64,000 bases of DNA from Henricia sp. BOLD:AAB3569 (GCA_037783545.1 JBBELK010000630.1:124001-188000), one strand, 5' to 3'; counted from the stretch's first letter, positions 47,209 through 58,262 are shown. Translations and numbers: made by a program. Notes: a model not told the origin generated them from the letters alone.

Positions 47209-47228
47209 GGGGGGGGGGGGGGGGGGTG
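47209..47228. repeat. Poly-G tract
   Basis: About 18 consecutive G, equivalent in position to the poly-G at 34,846 relative to block B. Confidence 0.9.
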
Positions 47229-47917
47229 GTGTTATGCTTTTATACTTTTATACATTTTTATAGCGGACACTCTATCCTTCGAGGGGTTGTGACCGTCTGA
47301 ACACAGGTAGCGAGGTTTCGGCATGCATGGTTAGTGATTACGCCTACGTTTAGCTATATAAACCCCAAAATCGTTATCTTTTGCTATTTGTTTTCAACCA
47401 AGATGTAAAAGCGTTGCTATCAATGTTGACAACAATACTACACTTGGGATATTTGTGTAAAAGCGACAAGTACGGTATGCATGCACATACCGATGATGCA
47501 AACTTCACTGAAAGTCATTTTGCCTTTAACCGTATGTGACCGAAACCTCACTATTATAAATTGCAAAAACATGTAACTAAACGAGCAATAATAAAGTTTC
47601 ACTTGTCTGTTTTGAGGAAATTTCTTTTTTTAAGACATGCACCCTTTTTCATGTCCAATTTTTGTAACGTAACTATAAGTACATGTTCGATTGACATGTT
47701 CATTACAATTCACAAAATGGTGTTAAATGATTTTCAGTTATTATACTCTCTGCATTGATGGTACCATAATGGAGAACTAACAGGCACTGTGAGTAAATTG
47801 CTAAAAATCTAACAACTAAACCATTGAATTGTCCCTATGATATTTAAAGCTACAAAGCATTAGAGAGTGTTTTAATTGGGAGCACCTGCAGCATTAGATG
47901 TTTTTTGCCTTTAAAGC

Positions 47918-48063
47918 TGGATTCACACAGCCTTTTCAGACATAAAATTGACGCACATTGCTTTAAAAAAAAAAGCGGTGTGGAGGGAATTTGGAGTGAA
48001 ACTATGCACTGAAAACCACAGAAAGAGACGAAAATTTATGCGCGAAAAGGCTCAGTGTGCCTG
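47918..48063. mobile_element. Foldback element within block C
   Basis: CACACAGCCTTTTCAGACAT and AAAATTGACG on the left face CGAAAATTTATGCGCGAAAA and GGCTCAGTGTG on the right as imperfect inverted arms. This element is absent from the equivalent position in block C copy 2. Confidence 0.6.
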
Positions 48064-48084
48064 TCTTGTCTGTTACTACTGGAG

Positions 48085-48255
48085 ACAAAATACCGGTTAG
48101 GGAAGACACACAAATATATAACCACCAGTACCGACAGCGGTACCGCTGCGGTACTGCTCGAGAACAGCTCACTTAGTGCAGGAGGTACTGCTAAAAACCG
48201 CCGGTGCCGCAGTTGGTACCAGCGGTTAGATTTATGTGTCTTTCCTTATTTGAAG
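48085..48255. mobile_element. Foldback element, GAAGACACA arms
   Basis: AGGGAAGACACACAAATATA with ACCACCAGTACCGACAGCGG faces CCGCAGTTGGTACCAGCGG with TTAGATTTATGTGTCTTTCC. In block C copy 2 (62,822) only the right arm remains. Confidence 0.65.
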
Positions 48256-49242
48256 CGCGCGCACACAGCAGTTGGAATGACAGCAGTTGAATTGGCTGTT
48301 TCTGGCAAAATACAATTAAACCTTCTGCGAGCAGGTTTTACTTTGCTTGTGCACACCATGCAATTAACCGTTTAAGGCGGTTTCTATAGGAAGGATAGGC
48401 CTACTTGTTTTTAAAGCATTTCTAAAATGGTTATCGTGATCGGTAAAAACACGCTACTAGACTTTAGCCATGTCCGCATTGGACTTGTTTTTGGGGAGGC
48501 TTTACAGAGATGATGGTAAAATAAAAAATGGCTAAATTTTACTGCTGTCCACATTTGGACTTTTTGACACGAGAAAATTTTACCGAGACCGTGGGAGAGC
48601 ATGCACAGTGTCTCTTCGCAATATGACCTTCAGGGCCCAGACGTACACTTTCAGAGCGCTTTTACCGACTCGCTGTGTCCACAATGGACTTATAGTCTCA
48701 GGAAAAGTTATATAATACTTTTTATAAGTAATATTAATTACTTTTGTATCTTTTTAATTGTAACTTTGATTTAGAGTGAATTGTCAGTGTAAAATAAAAG
48801 AAGTTTGTGCATTGTTTAAAAAAAAAAATTATTCACTTGCATGTGATGTTCATATCTTTTTGTATTGTGCGAGTAGTGCAAGTTAATTGTCAAGTTCTGA
48901 CTAAGTACATTTCTGTCAGCTTTAATGTATTAAACTGAGACTGTGCATTGTACAGAAATTGATGGAACCGGATCAATTAGTTTACAAAACATCGGTGGTT
49001 TTTTGCCGATATATCCTTGAAAATATGCAGATTGAGAGCGTGAAATTTCAGAATGGTAATGAACAAAATATGACAAATGATATGGTATAAAAATCTCAAA
49101 ACCCATGGGAAAAATGGGTTGGTCAAAAATGTGATCTGGTCATACGCTCCTTTAAAATGCCCTTTGTGCCTGAAACTATAAATTATAGTTGAATGTGTGT
49201 AATGCCTAGCATATCGTAAGAAAGCGATATGGTGGAGCAGAC

Positions 49243-49494
49243 CTGGGGCCAATATTTCATAAAAATGTTTAGCAGAAAATTTGCTTATTCTAAAATTTTA
49301 GTGCTTCATAAAAATGGGTTAATATAGTCAAAATTGCATGTCAACTTGTGTTTTTAGCAAGAATAGCAGAACAAGCACCAGTCAATTGTAATACATGTAC
49401 ACATGATTATGACTAAAAACTAATTTTTATAAAGCAAACAAATTTTGGATTAAGCAAAATTTTCGGCTAAACAGCTTTATGAAATTAGCACTTG
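49243..49494. mobile_element. MITE family A, copy 3
   Basis: Starts CTGGGGCCAATATTTCATAA and ends CTTTATGAAATTAGCACTTG; inner ACTTGTGTTTTTAGCAAGAA matches other copies. Confidence 0.8.
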
Positions 49495-49968
49495 AGCGGT
49501 CATCCTGAGATATCAGGGAATTTCCACTCTGCAAAGCGACGTAACAATACCCTGAGGAAAAACACGCAAATCTGTGGAGTAAGCCGGCTGTTGTCTTGAG
49601 CCAACTCACGCCCGAGTCATTTTGATGTAATTTAATCAATTCGGTCATGTTATGCTGAAAAGAAACGATTTCTATACTTTCCAGAAATTGTATTGGGTTC
49701 CATTCCTTATGACTGTCCCATTCCTACCAAACTTTCAAACGACGATCTTAATTTACTCCGCAGTTTTTCAAATTAATAACAGGGATGCATGCTGACGAAT
49801 GCATAATGAAACTGATTCCCCAGTATGCTTTAAATAGCAGCCAATCGTCGACGCGGACAACTACCAGCATTACCGAGTACATGTATCACATGCATGCACG
49901 GTGTTTACAATCTGCGCGCGTTACATTTGAATGCCTGCAATCGTGCTGCATGTGCACTGCCAAGCTTC

Positions 49969-50213
49969 CTGGGGCCAATTTCATAAAGCTGTTTAACAGA
50001 AATTTGTGCTTAATCAAAAATTTGTTTGCTTTATAAAAATGGGTTAATAGTCAATATTTTATTTCAACTTGTGTTCTTAGCAAGAATAACAGATATTCTT
50101 GTGACAAAGACAAATTGACATGCAATTTTGACTATTGACCCATTTTTATAAAGAAAACAAATTTTTGATTAAGCACAAATTTCTGCTAAACAGCTTTATG
50201 AAATTGGCCCCTG
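49969..50213. mobile_element. MITE family A, copy 4
   Basis: Starts CTGGGGCCAATTTCATAAAG and ends CTTTATGAAATTGGCCCCTG, the best-preserved termini of the family; foldback core TTTATAAAAATGGGTTAATA faces TTGACCCATTTTTATAAAG. Confidence 0.87.
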
Positions 50214-50579
50214 ATTGGTTCAGCAGAGGCGACAAGATTTCTGTCGCTAGTCCCACCGCCAAATGGGGCTTTTTTCAACAGGGCCACTTAGTACGCGTTA
50301 AAGGGGCACTGTTGCAAGAGGATGTTGAGCGGTTGGGTGCAGTAAAACTGACAACAACTTTTGTACACAAGTATACAATGGAGATTTCCTCTGTTGTCCT
50401 GAGATGACATCATGGATTTGCTCATCATGAACATGGAAATTTCATTAGCATAACAATAGAAAACTTGCAATTACACCAAAACGGAACAATCCAATTTTCT
50501 GAAATTGACCGAAATGTGTAAAACACACCCTCTATTATTAAATAAAAACCCTATTTCACACCCTAACGTTTTCCCTAAT

Positions 50580-50832
50580 GTAATCTGCCTTTAAATACTT
50601 TCTACACTAATGCCATTCTCATGTACACTGTGCAAATCTCAAATTGTATTACTGTACCAGCTATGTGTATGTGCACATATGTAATGTGCTTCTGTTATTC
50701 AAAACTTTCAAGAGACAGTACACAATACATTTTGACCTTTACTCTGGCACACCCATGCAAGTACCTGTGTAGGTTAAAGGTCAGAGTTATTTTTAGTTTA
50801 GTGGGAACTTTTGAAATGAGTAACAACCATCT
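50580..50832. repeat. Duplicated upstream block, copy 3, left part
   Basis: CTGCCTTTAAATACTTTCTA, CACTAATGCCATTCTCATGT, TTCAAAACTTTCAAGAGACA and GGGAACTTTTGAAATGAGTA match blocks 1, 2 and 4. The block is split here by the element at 50,833-53,213. Confidence 0.88.
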
Positions 50833-53213
50833 CAGTCCGGGAAAACTCCGAATAAGGAAACGTTTCCGAATAAGGAAACGTTTCCGAATAAGGAAACTTC
50901 CGGTGTAAAATGTCCATAGGCCTATGGCGATATTGCACATAGAAACATCCTGAAACTTACCGATTAGAGTTTGTTTGGGAGTTGTGTTGCCATGCCCAGT
51001 GGTAAGTTTGATGATGGGTCAAGTGGCAATTGGTGTCCTGGGGTTCGTGGTGTACGTGCATGGGGTGGGGTGGGGGTAGGAGGGGTTGGGATATGGGGGA
51101 TTAGGGGTGTGGTTTACGTGCGGGGCAGGGTGAGGCGGCTTTAGTGATTGTTATGCACCTTAATCACTGGTTTCACCCAGGATTTCCGGGCTACCCCAAA
51201 GAAGAGGCGATTGTCACTTTTCACGTGACAAAAACCCCACCCCTGGGGCAAAAGTTAGGTGAAAAAAATCCCCACCCACGGGTGTAAAATGCGCGTTTAG
51301 CTCTAGTCTTAGACCATGAGAGGCACAGACATGATTACTTTAGTGGGTGAAACTCTCCACCCTGGGGCATGAAAAACGTGACCAAATCCATAAGGGGTGG
51401 AGCAGCACACGTTAGAGGAACAATTTAAAGGTGCATTAATACATTTTAGAAAAAATATTTCCAGGCAATAGGTATAACTTTAACATTTTAAAAATGTAAA
51501 AGCAAAACATGAATTGTTTATTTTATATTTAAAATAACTTTTATTTCATACTGTTTTCTGATTAAATATCACTATACAGCTCTTTTAAAGGCATGATTAT
51601 ACATTTAATATTGTATTACTTTTTAATTTAGCATGTCTCCTTGTTTGTAAACTAGTAATGCAGAACATGTACATGTAGAAACATTTAATAACAACTGCAA
51701 TGTAAACATGGTAAAGTGGTGTAATTGGTGTTTTTTTCTGTCGGAGTGGGTTCGTATTTCTTTTATTTTTCAGCACCTACAATTGAAACAAGTTAAACAC
51801 AATTATTGTACTATACTGTTCACTTTGATTGTTAATTAAGCCTCTTAAACATGTCGGAAAAATAAGAGAACTAAATTATCAACTTTCAACTGCAGTTATA
51901 ATTACATGTATTTAAAACAACACTTTACACCGATCGATTGGGGGGTATATTACTGTAAAACTAAAAGACCCTATATATAGCCCCTTCATCCAGATCATGA
52001 CATGGTATTGCAGGTCGCCAGAAAATCCACAAAACATTCATGAACAATCTCTGGGACTTAAAAGTTACATTGAACAAGTGTGAACATCGTCATACAAATG
52101 TTGAATGGAGTTCTTGAAGAAAAGTATGATCGTGTAAATTGGGCTTTATACTTAAAGGAGCGCTCAGAAAAATGTATTTCGTTTTAACCAAACAACCATG
52201 TTAACATGCCTCCCTAAAATACTACCAACGAATAGAAAACGGTAAATTTACAATCTCCAATTTGGATACGGATGCAAAAATGTTGGTTTAGTTTCTGCAC
52301 TGCCTAGCTCTTGGAACCAGATAAATCAGTTTACAAGACATCGGTGGTTTTTTAGGATATCGCAAAAGTTCAGAATTAACAAGACAAATATGACAGTTGA
52401 TGATCATGTGGTATCAAAATCTCGCAACCCATCATGCCCATGGACAAAATTGGTGGATCAAAAATGTACTTTTTGGGGCAGCTCTATATAGCTCTTGAGG
52501 GTCCTCGTACTTGCGCCCATCATAGCGCATTATCCCATGTGATAGCAAGTCCAACGATTACTATAGGCGTCGTGATATTCATGTTTTTCTTGTGTCTGCG
52601 CCTTTTTGCCTCTTTCTCAGCTTCTTTCAGCATATCAAGTCTATTTGACATGTTTGTGCTTCCTCTAAAATCACGATTCGAAGTTCCCGCGTTTCTAAGT
52701 ATTTCGCGCAATTGGTAGCCACGTCACTACTTATAAAATAATACTTTTTAAAATATTCATTTTGTGCTCATTTTTCTATCCAATTAAAAAACTAATAACA
52801 TTTATTTTATTCTCTAATTTATTTTATAATTATCCCAGTGTCATTTCAAAATAGTATATATAAAAAAAATTTGCACAAAATTACTAACACTGATCGAGGG
52901 TAGTCAAGATGGAGTCGCTATTTGCAGTCCTTGAGAAGTGTGGAGTGTTGATTTTCAAAAGCCATTTACAAGAAAACGCACAGATAGGTTTTTGAATTGC
53001 ACAGATAGAAACTTGGGTAAGGAACTGTTGAACACATTTTTATAGTTTTCGCTATTCCAAATTTGCCTTTTTCGATTCCCTTTTGGGAGTTAAACGCAAG
53101 AGTTTCCGAATACGGAAACTCTAAGGTTTCCTTATTCGGAAACGTTTCCTTATTCGGAAACTCAAGGTTTCCTTATTCGGAAACGTTTCCTTATTCGGAG
53201 TTTTCCCGGACTG
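50833..53213. mobile_element. 2.4-kb element with palindromic TIRs
   Basis: Inverted ends: CAGTCCGGGAAAACTCCGAA followed by tandem TTTCCGAATAAGGAAACG on the left, and the mirror TTATTCGGAGTTTTCCCGGA on the right. Flanked by ATCT (50,829-50,832 and 53,214-53,217). Block copy 2 at 35,452 runs through without it (GAGTAACAACCGTTGCTTG). No transposase frame is seen. Part of the interior (52,330-52,470) resembles block C, so the element has captured or been invaded by local sequence. Confidence 0.75.
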
Positions 53214-54010
53214 ATCTGCAACCGTTGCTTGTGCACTGTGTGCACAGATAATGAATTTGAAAGCGACAACACACTGTGCTTTATTCTTTCAAATTTCTTC
53301 TCCTTAAAGCTACCGGTACAAGACGATTCCATGCAAAAACTGGCTGTTATTACTAAATTGGCTGTAAGGTAAGATTTGTAACATATCTATTGACAGGTCT
53401 GTGGCAAGATTTTCTAGTGAGAATATAGCTAAATGTTGAAGAATGTGTAATTTGCTTGTTTTTTGTACATGCAAGATTTTAAAAAAAATTGAATGTAGCA
53501 ATCACAGCTTGTTAATGGCAAAAATGCCTATAAACAGTTGCCGTCAGAATTATGTTTGGCCAAACAAATGTTTTTGAAAAGGCAAATGCGATTGGCCAAA
53601 AGTTAAGACCTGGTCAAGCACTACAAATATAATCGGGGAGCTGTCTAGTACCCCTTTCCCACTACAAAATCTCCAGGTTAACTTGGGGGTATAACGGCAA
53701 TCCTTAACCCCGAGATCCCCAGGGGCAGTGCGAGCGTTCCCACTACTTTTTCCGCCCTGGGTTAAGACAAAATTCGGCCGTTACCCCGGGGTTCATTATC
53801 TGCCAGTGACCAGGGTTAATGCACCCATCAATTGTTTGCCCTACCCCTTAGGTGCGGATTTGGTCACGATTTTCACGCCCCAGTACAGTGTGGGGATTTT
53901 AACACATAAAAATAAAATTTTCAGCGCACCTGGGGTAAAAACATGCATATTTTGCCGCCAGGGGTGGGGATTTTGTCACCCAAATTTTGCCCCAGGGGTG
54001 GGGATTTCTA
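51216..54010. repeat. Inverted CCCCTGGGGCAAAA repeat pair
   Basis: GTGACAAAAACCCCACCCCT with GGGGCAAAAGTTAGGTGAAA at 51,227-51,270 is matched in reverse complement by TTTTGTCACCCAAATTTTGC and CCCCAGGGGTGGGGATTT at 53,970-54,008. The surrounding 53,690-54,010 segment is absent from block copy 2 and so is an insertion. Confidence 0.6.
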
Positions 54011-55585
54011 GTTAATTACGTGACATTTTGATAATTTTTTTTCACAACGACCATCGACAAATTATTGTCAAGGATGCTAGATTGCTACATTATGTAAACA
54101 TTAAGCCGGTGTGTCCCTTTAAGGCATAGCTTCTCAAGCACTGTCTATCTCAATTCATAACGAAAAGAAGAAGAAATAAAGCTCCTCATCCAGGCCTGGA
54201 CGATAGACAAGTTCCGGGTATTTCTGCATATTCATGTTAAATGTTCGTTTAGATTCGATGGGAAAAGATGGCTGCCGATGCCGATTGAAATTACCAGAGA
54301 CAAAATGTAAAAACCAAAGTGCTAAAATGAATGAAAAAAGATGAATTCACTTTTTCACTACGACGTCGATCACCGCACGAGACGAATTCCACGCAATCAG
54401 GACGAATTAGAACGCATGTTAATTTGAATTATACTGCACAGCAAATGAAATCCATTGGTGACTTGTCTAAATTCAAATTGATAAGTGAGCTTGTCGCGGT
54501 TTGGGGACGAAATTAAAGTATCGTTCTAGGGATCGAGTTTGGCGATGCCTGGACAGAAACTTCTGACGTCACGTACACGACCAAAAACATGTTTACGAGC
54601 AGGCGCCAAAATGTCCAACTCGATGCAGCTGTCAAACAACCATGGCGGAGGCAGACATTACTCTGCAGACAAACGTCATTTTCCCCACTTTATTTGGCAT
54701 GTTTTTCACCCCTGCAATGCCGCATGCTCTTCTCGTAATTGTACAATAAAGTACTCCGATAATTCAAAGAAGATCGTCTCAACGTTAAAACCCCATTGCC
54801 ATTCCCCGACTGTTGTGACCTCAAACGAGACTTACACGGTCTATTTATATCTGTGATCTTCTGCCATTTTGAACCTCGCGATGAACTTGCACCAAACCAG
54901 CTCCAAACTTCGGTTCTCGTTTGGTCAGAACAATGACGTCACACACCATAAACCGAAGTCGCGAAAACGCACCACGGGATTCTTCCAGAAAAAGGACATT
55001 TCATTGCAGTTTCACTTTTGTGGGAATCACTTTGTTCAAACATGTCCACTTGGACCTGGAAGAAATCATTATCACTAATATAAAGCAATTCCAATGTGAA
55101 TTGGTCGATCAGTGCCTTGTTACCCATAAGTGTATCCAACAAATGTCTGTTCAGATCAAGAATTTATATTTTGAGAAAAATGTTCCTTTTTAGAAAAAGT
55201 ATATAACATTGATAATTTTACAAATTTGTAAGTTTTCCAATATTATTGCATGTTTTATTTCCACATTTTCAGTGGCTGCTATAATTTCACGAGAAATTCA
55301 ACTGTATCACTGACGATAGGTCACCATTTTCTTTTCCAGTTGTGGCTGCCAAGCAACTTCATTTTCCAGCATAGTGCCAGTGACCGATCCTTTAAATTTG
55401 TGCCGAGGAAACCCATATTTCCTGATCCAGAAAGTACAGGTCTTCATAAGCATTAACATTTGGGCAGACAGCCACTAGAACATCTGTGGTCTTCCAACTG
55501 CACAATCCAGCCTTATACTAGGGACTCTTTGTGAAGTCGACAATCTTCTAAGGAGAGTTGAGCTGCAATTAACTCCACGCTGAAA
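53214..55585. repeat. Duplicated upstream block, copy 3, right part
   Basis: Resumes at CAACCGTTGCTTGTGCACTG and matches block 2 through CCACTACAAAATCTCCAGGTT (53,680). After an insertion of about 1.36 kb it matches again from GGAAGAAATCATTATCACTA (55,060) to the start codon. The inserted part contains a fragment of block B (54,040-54,121) and the inverted copy of the 27.8-kb repeat (54,330-54,530). Acceptor TTTTCTTTTCCAG at 55,327-55,339. Confidence 0.85.
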
Positions 55586-57952
55586 ATGGCCCACAATCTT
55601 GACTTTATGGGTGATGTGAAAATGAATGAGACACCACAGAAATGTGAGAGGTGCGGGAGGTCTAGATTTGACAACCCGTTGGTGCCTCCACTCATACCTG
55701 GTGGAGAGCACCTCTGCCAAGAATGCTTTCTTCTGCAACAGATTGAAGACCTAAATGCTGTGATAGAACATTTACCTGAGAAAACTGAAGAGATAAAACT
55801 AAAGACCAAGGCTCGCTCAGCAGTAAGATGCATGATGAAGCTGCATGTACCCAAACAACGCGATGGAAAGTGTAAGGACGAAATAGGAAAGTTTGAACCA
55901 ACTAAGAGCGACGTACACGTTATCGTGTCTTTGGCATCAGACTTGTGCCTCTTACTTCGAAGGAGTTCACTTCGTCAGTTTCACTTTTTCTTACATCCCG
56001 AGGAGAATAAGGTGGATGATACCACAAAGTTAGAGTGCACACTCTTTGACGTCTATGATGAACCACAGCGAAACTGGTCTGAATATTACGATCAGAAACG
56101 CCGAGCAACAGGTTTGGTTGAAGAGTTGCAGCGTCGAGGGTCGAGGAGAGTCGTCCTGCTGGACGGCCATGGGAGGATGCTCTTGTCCATTGTGCATGCC
56201 ATGATTGAAAAGAAAATGGATCCAGATTCTTTTCAGTTTGTGATGGTTGACAACGACAAGGAGTGTCAGTGCTTTCACGAGCATTTCTTCCCTCAAACAG
56301 TTGAATCGAAATGCATGGATATTCTCAAATTTGATCTTGACAAGAAGGACATGTTGTACTTGAATTTCTGCAGCATCCCCTCCAGGCTTGACAACATCCT
56401 TTTCAACAAAGAGGAGGTTTTGAAGTGGCTTTGGGATCGCTTGAAAGGGATGCACTGTGGCATCATGATTTCCATGGTTATCCGAAACTCCCAGCCCAAA
56501 AGTGCTAGACAAAGTGCTGACGGAGTCACAGCGGAAGGCCCTCGGACAGGAAAAAGTACAAAAGACAAGCATCTTCTCCCCGCTGGTTTTGAAGCATGCC
56601 TGCAAGCCTGCTTTGGCGTAGATGAACCGCTTTCCACTCGGCCGAAACGCGAACCACGCAAATCACGACCTGCCTATGAATTTGCAACTTGGCTCATCAA
56701 TCCCCGACCGATTCAAGCCACACAAGATGAGCAAGCACTCAAAACTTGGTTTTTCGACAATCAAATCACGTGGGATTACCGAATAGAATTGTGCCCTGGA
56801 GCAACAGTAACGCTGCCACCAGATGATGCAAATCTGTATCAGGTTGAAGAACGCTCAAATTTGCATGTTTCACTAAGAAAGATCAATCAAGGTACATGTA
56901 CAAAGGGTGAAATTATACCTCGAGTGAAAATTGATAAACCAAAAGTACAAGCCTTGATTGGACCCGTTGTGAATAATGTCAAGTATGAAAATGAAATCAG
57001 TAGTGACGGAAATGATGTACATGTACACAGGGCGCACACTGGATCAGATGTGGCACTTAAGAAAAACATGAGCTCGAAATTCCAACCACATGCAAGGAGA
57101 CTGCCTAGACTGCCCTTGAAAAGGATGCACTGCGAAACATCCCAATTCACAGACCCAGAGATAACACAAGGGGATAGGGCCTTTGGTTGTAATCAGAGGG
57201 GACTCCATAAGAAATATGATGGTGGTGGTGGTGCGCACGGTTTTGGTGACGACAGTGATGGTTATGCGCATGGTTTTGATGTAAACAGGGCAGGTGTGGC
57301 ACTAAAGACGGACACAGACTCGAAATTCCAACCGCATGCTAGAAGACAGGACTTGAGTAGGCCACACACCTATGGTTCTGATGAAGACGGGGATGGTGGT
57401 GTGGATGATTTTGTTGGTGGTGTGCACAGTTCTGATGAAGACGGTGATGGTTCTGATGCAGACGGTGATGGTTCTGATGCAGACAGTGATGGTTCTGATG
57501 CAGACAGTGACGGTTCTGATGCAGACAGTGACGGTTCTGATGCAGACAGTGACGGTTCTGATGCAGACAGTGACGGTTCTGATGCAGACAGTGACGGTTC
57601 TGATGCAGACAGTGACGGTTCTGATGCAGACAGTGACGGTTCTGATGCAGACAGTGACGGTTCTGATGCAGACAGTGATGGTTCAGATGCAGACAGTGAT
57701 GGTTCTGCACACAGTTTTGATGGAGACAGTAATAGTGGTGCGCACGGTTTTGATGCAGAAAGTGATGTTTATGCGCACGGTTCTGATGCACAAAGTGATG
57801 TTTATGCGCACGGTTCTGATGCACAAAGTGATGGTGGTGCGCACAGTTTTGTTGGTGGTGCGCACAATTTGATGCTCACACTAGAGAAAGTGTGGCAATT
57901 AAGAAAAACAGGAGCTCAAAATTCCAACCATATTCTAGGAGACGGGACCTAA
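55586..57952 (+). CDS. Zinc-finger/methyltransferase-like gene, copy 3 (fullest)
   Basis: 788 codons in one exon. Residues 20-47: C20-x2-C23-x20-C44-x2-C47, spaced like a GATA-type or treble-clef zinc finger. Residues 188-266: RVVLLDGHGRMLL, MVDND, MDILKFDL, MLYLNFCSIPS, followed by GIMISMVIRNS, matching the order and spacing of class I SAM-methyltransferase strands. Then a conserved domain (ACFGVDEPLSTRPKRE; AYEFATWLINPRP; CPGATVTLPPDDAN), two copies of a basic SKFQPHARR module, and a Gly/Ser/Asp-rich tail built from a 21-bp minisatellite. A 12-bp duplication adds SARQ after residue 306. A one-base loss near 57,868 shifts the frame, so the 3' end of the ancestral frame (to 58,206) is out of phase. 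Family and substrate unknown; enzymatic activity is inferred. Confidence 0.82.
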   Translation: MAHNLDFMGDVKMNETPQKCERCGRSRFDNPLVPPLIPGGEHLCQECFLLQQIEDLNAVIEHLPEKTEEIKLKTKARSAVRCMMKLHVPKQRDGKCKDEIGKFEPTKSDVHVIVSLASDLCLLLRRSSLRQFHFFLHPEENKVDDTTKLECTLFDVYDEPQRNWSEYYDQKRRATGLVEELQRRGSRRVVLLDGHGRMLLSIVHAMIEKKMDPDSFQFVMVDNDKECQCFHEHFFPQTVESKCMDILKFDLDKKDMLYLNFCSIPSRLDNILFNKEEVLKWLWDRLKGMHCGIMISMVIRNSQPKSARQSADGVTAEGPRTGKSTKDKHLLPAGFEACLQACFGVDEPLSTRPKREPRKSRPAYEFATWLINPRPIQATQDEQALKTWFFDNQITWDYRIELCPGATVTLPPDDANLYQVEERSNLHVSLRKINQGTCTKGEIIPRVKIDKPKVQALIGPVVNNVKYENEISSDGNDVHVHRAHTGSDVALKKNMSSKFQPHARRLPRLPLKRMHCETSQFTDPEITQGDRAFGCNQRGLHKKYDGGGGAHGFGDDSDGYAHGFDVNRAGVALKTDTDSKFQPHARRQDLSRPHTYGSDEDGDGGVDDFVGGVHSSDEDGDGSDADGDGSDADSDGSDADSDGSDADSDGSDADSDGSDADSDGSDADSDGSDADSDGSDADSDGSDADSDGSDADSDGSDADSDGSAHSFDGDSNSGAHGFDAESDVYAHGSDAQSDVYAHGSDAQSDGGAHSFVGGAHNLMLTLEKVWQLRKTGAQNSNHILGDGT
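57430..57715 (+). repeat. In-frame 21-bp minisatellite (GSDADSD)
   Basis: About 13 units of GGTTCTGATGCAGACAGTGA (one base shorter than the unit as quoted) encode GSDADSD. Silent T/C changes mark outer units (GTGATGG) versus inner ones (GTGACGG), showing recent expansion from the middle. The repeat lengthens a highly acidic tail. Confidence 0.95.
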
Positions 57953-58206
57953 ATAGGCCGCACACCTTAAAGAAAGCCAATGGAGGAAGTCTTGTGGGAG
58001 AAAATATTTTTTTTAATGATCCAGTGGGAGGAACACGTGTAGTGAACATGCAGAATACTCCAGGGACAAGTGCAAGTCAAAATCGTCATGTTCAAATTTT
58101 ACCAGGAAATACACCTGTAAACTTGAGATGTGAAGAGTTGCAGATTTCACTTCCCCAAGTAAACATAACATTGTCAACTCGACCACATCGCCCAAATTCA
58201 AAGTGA
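57863..58206 (+). pseudogene. Frameshifted 3' end of gene copy 3
   Basis: The +1 frame reads VAIKKNRSSKFQPYSRRRD then LNRPHT, a third copy of the basic module, and continues to a stop at 58,204. Upstream GGTTTTGATGC units have four T; here CAATTTGATGC has three, so a single T loss explains the shift. Copy 2's remnant at 47,048-47,145 retains the same final residues. Alternatively this could be a sequencing or assembly error. Confidence 0.75.
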
Positions 58207-58239
58207 ACATATGGAAAACTTGCGCGCATTTGCTCATAC

Positions 58240-58262
58240 ACACACATACACACACACAGTCG
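58240..58262. repeat. CA microsatellite
   Basis: CATACACACACATACACACA; short dinucleotide run just after gene copy 3. Confidence 0.8.

Larger units (their letters stand above)
47240..49240. repeat. Duplicated intergenic block C, copy 1
   Basis: TACATTTTTATAG, CGAGGGGTTGTGACCGTCT, GAGGTTTCGGCATGCATGGT, GCGGTTAGATTTATGTGTCT, AAAATTTTACCGAGACCGTG, CATATCTTTTTGTATTGTGC and TTGATGGAACCGGATCAATT recur in the same order at 61,320-63,610. Part of the tail (GACATCGGTGGTTTTTT) also appears at 52,338-52,470. No credible gene; short open frames coincide with the repeats. Confidence 0.88.

Noticed and set aside
57339..57872. Open frames of 161-166 codons in other frames of the 57.4-57.9 kb repeat
   Set aside because: They are shadows of the GSDADSD minisatellite in copy 3 (VLMQTVT and HCLHQNR repeats).
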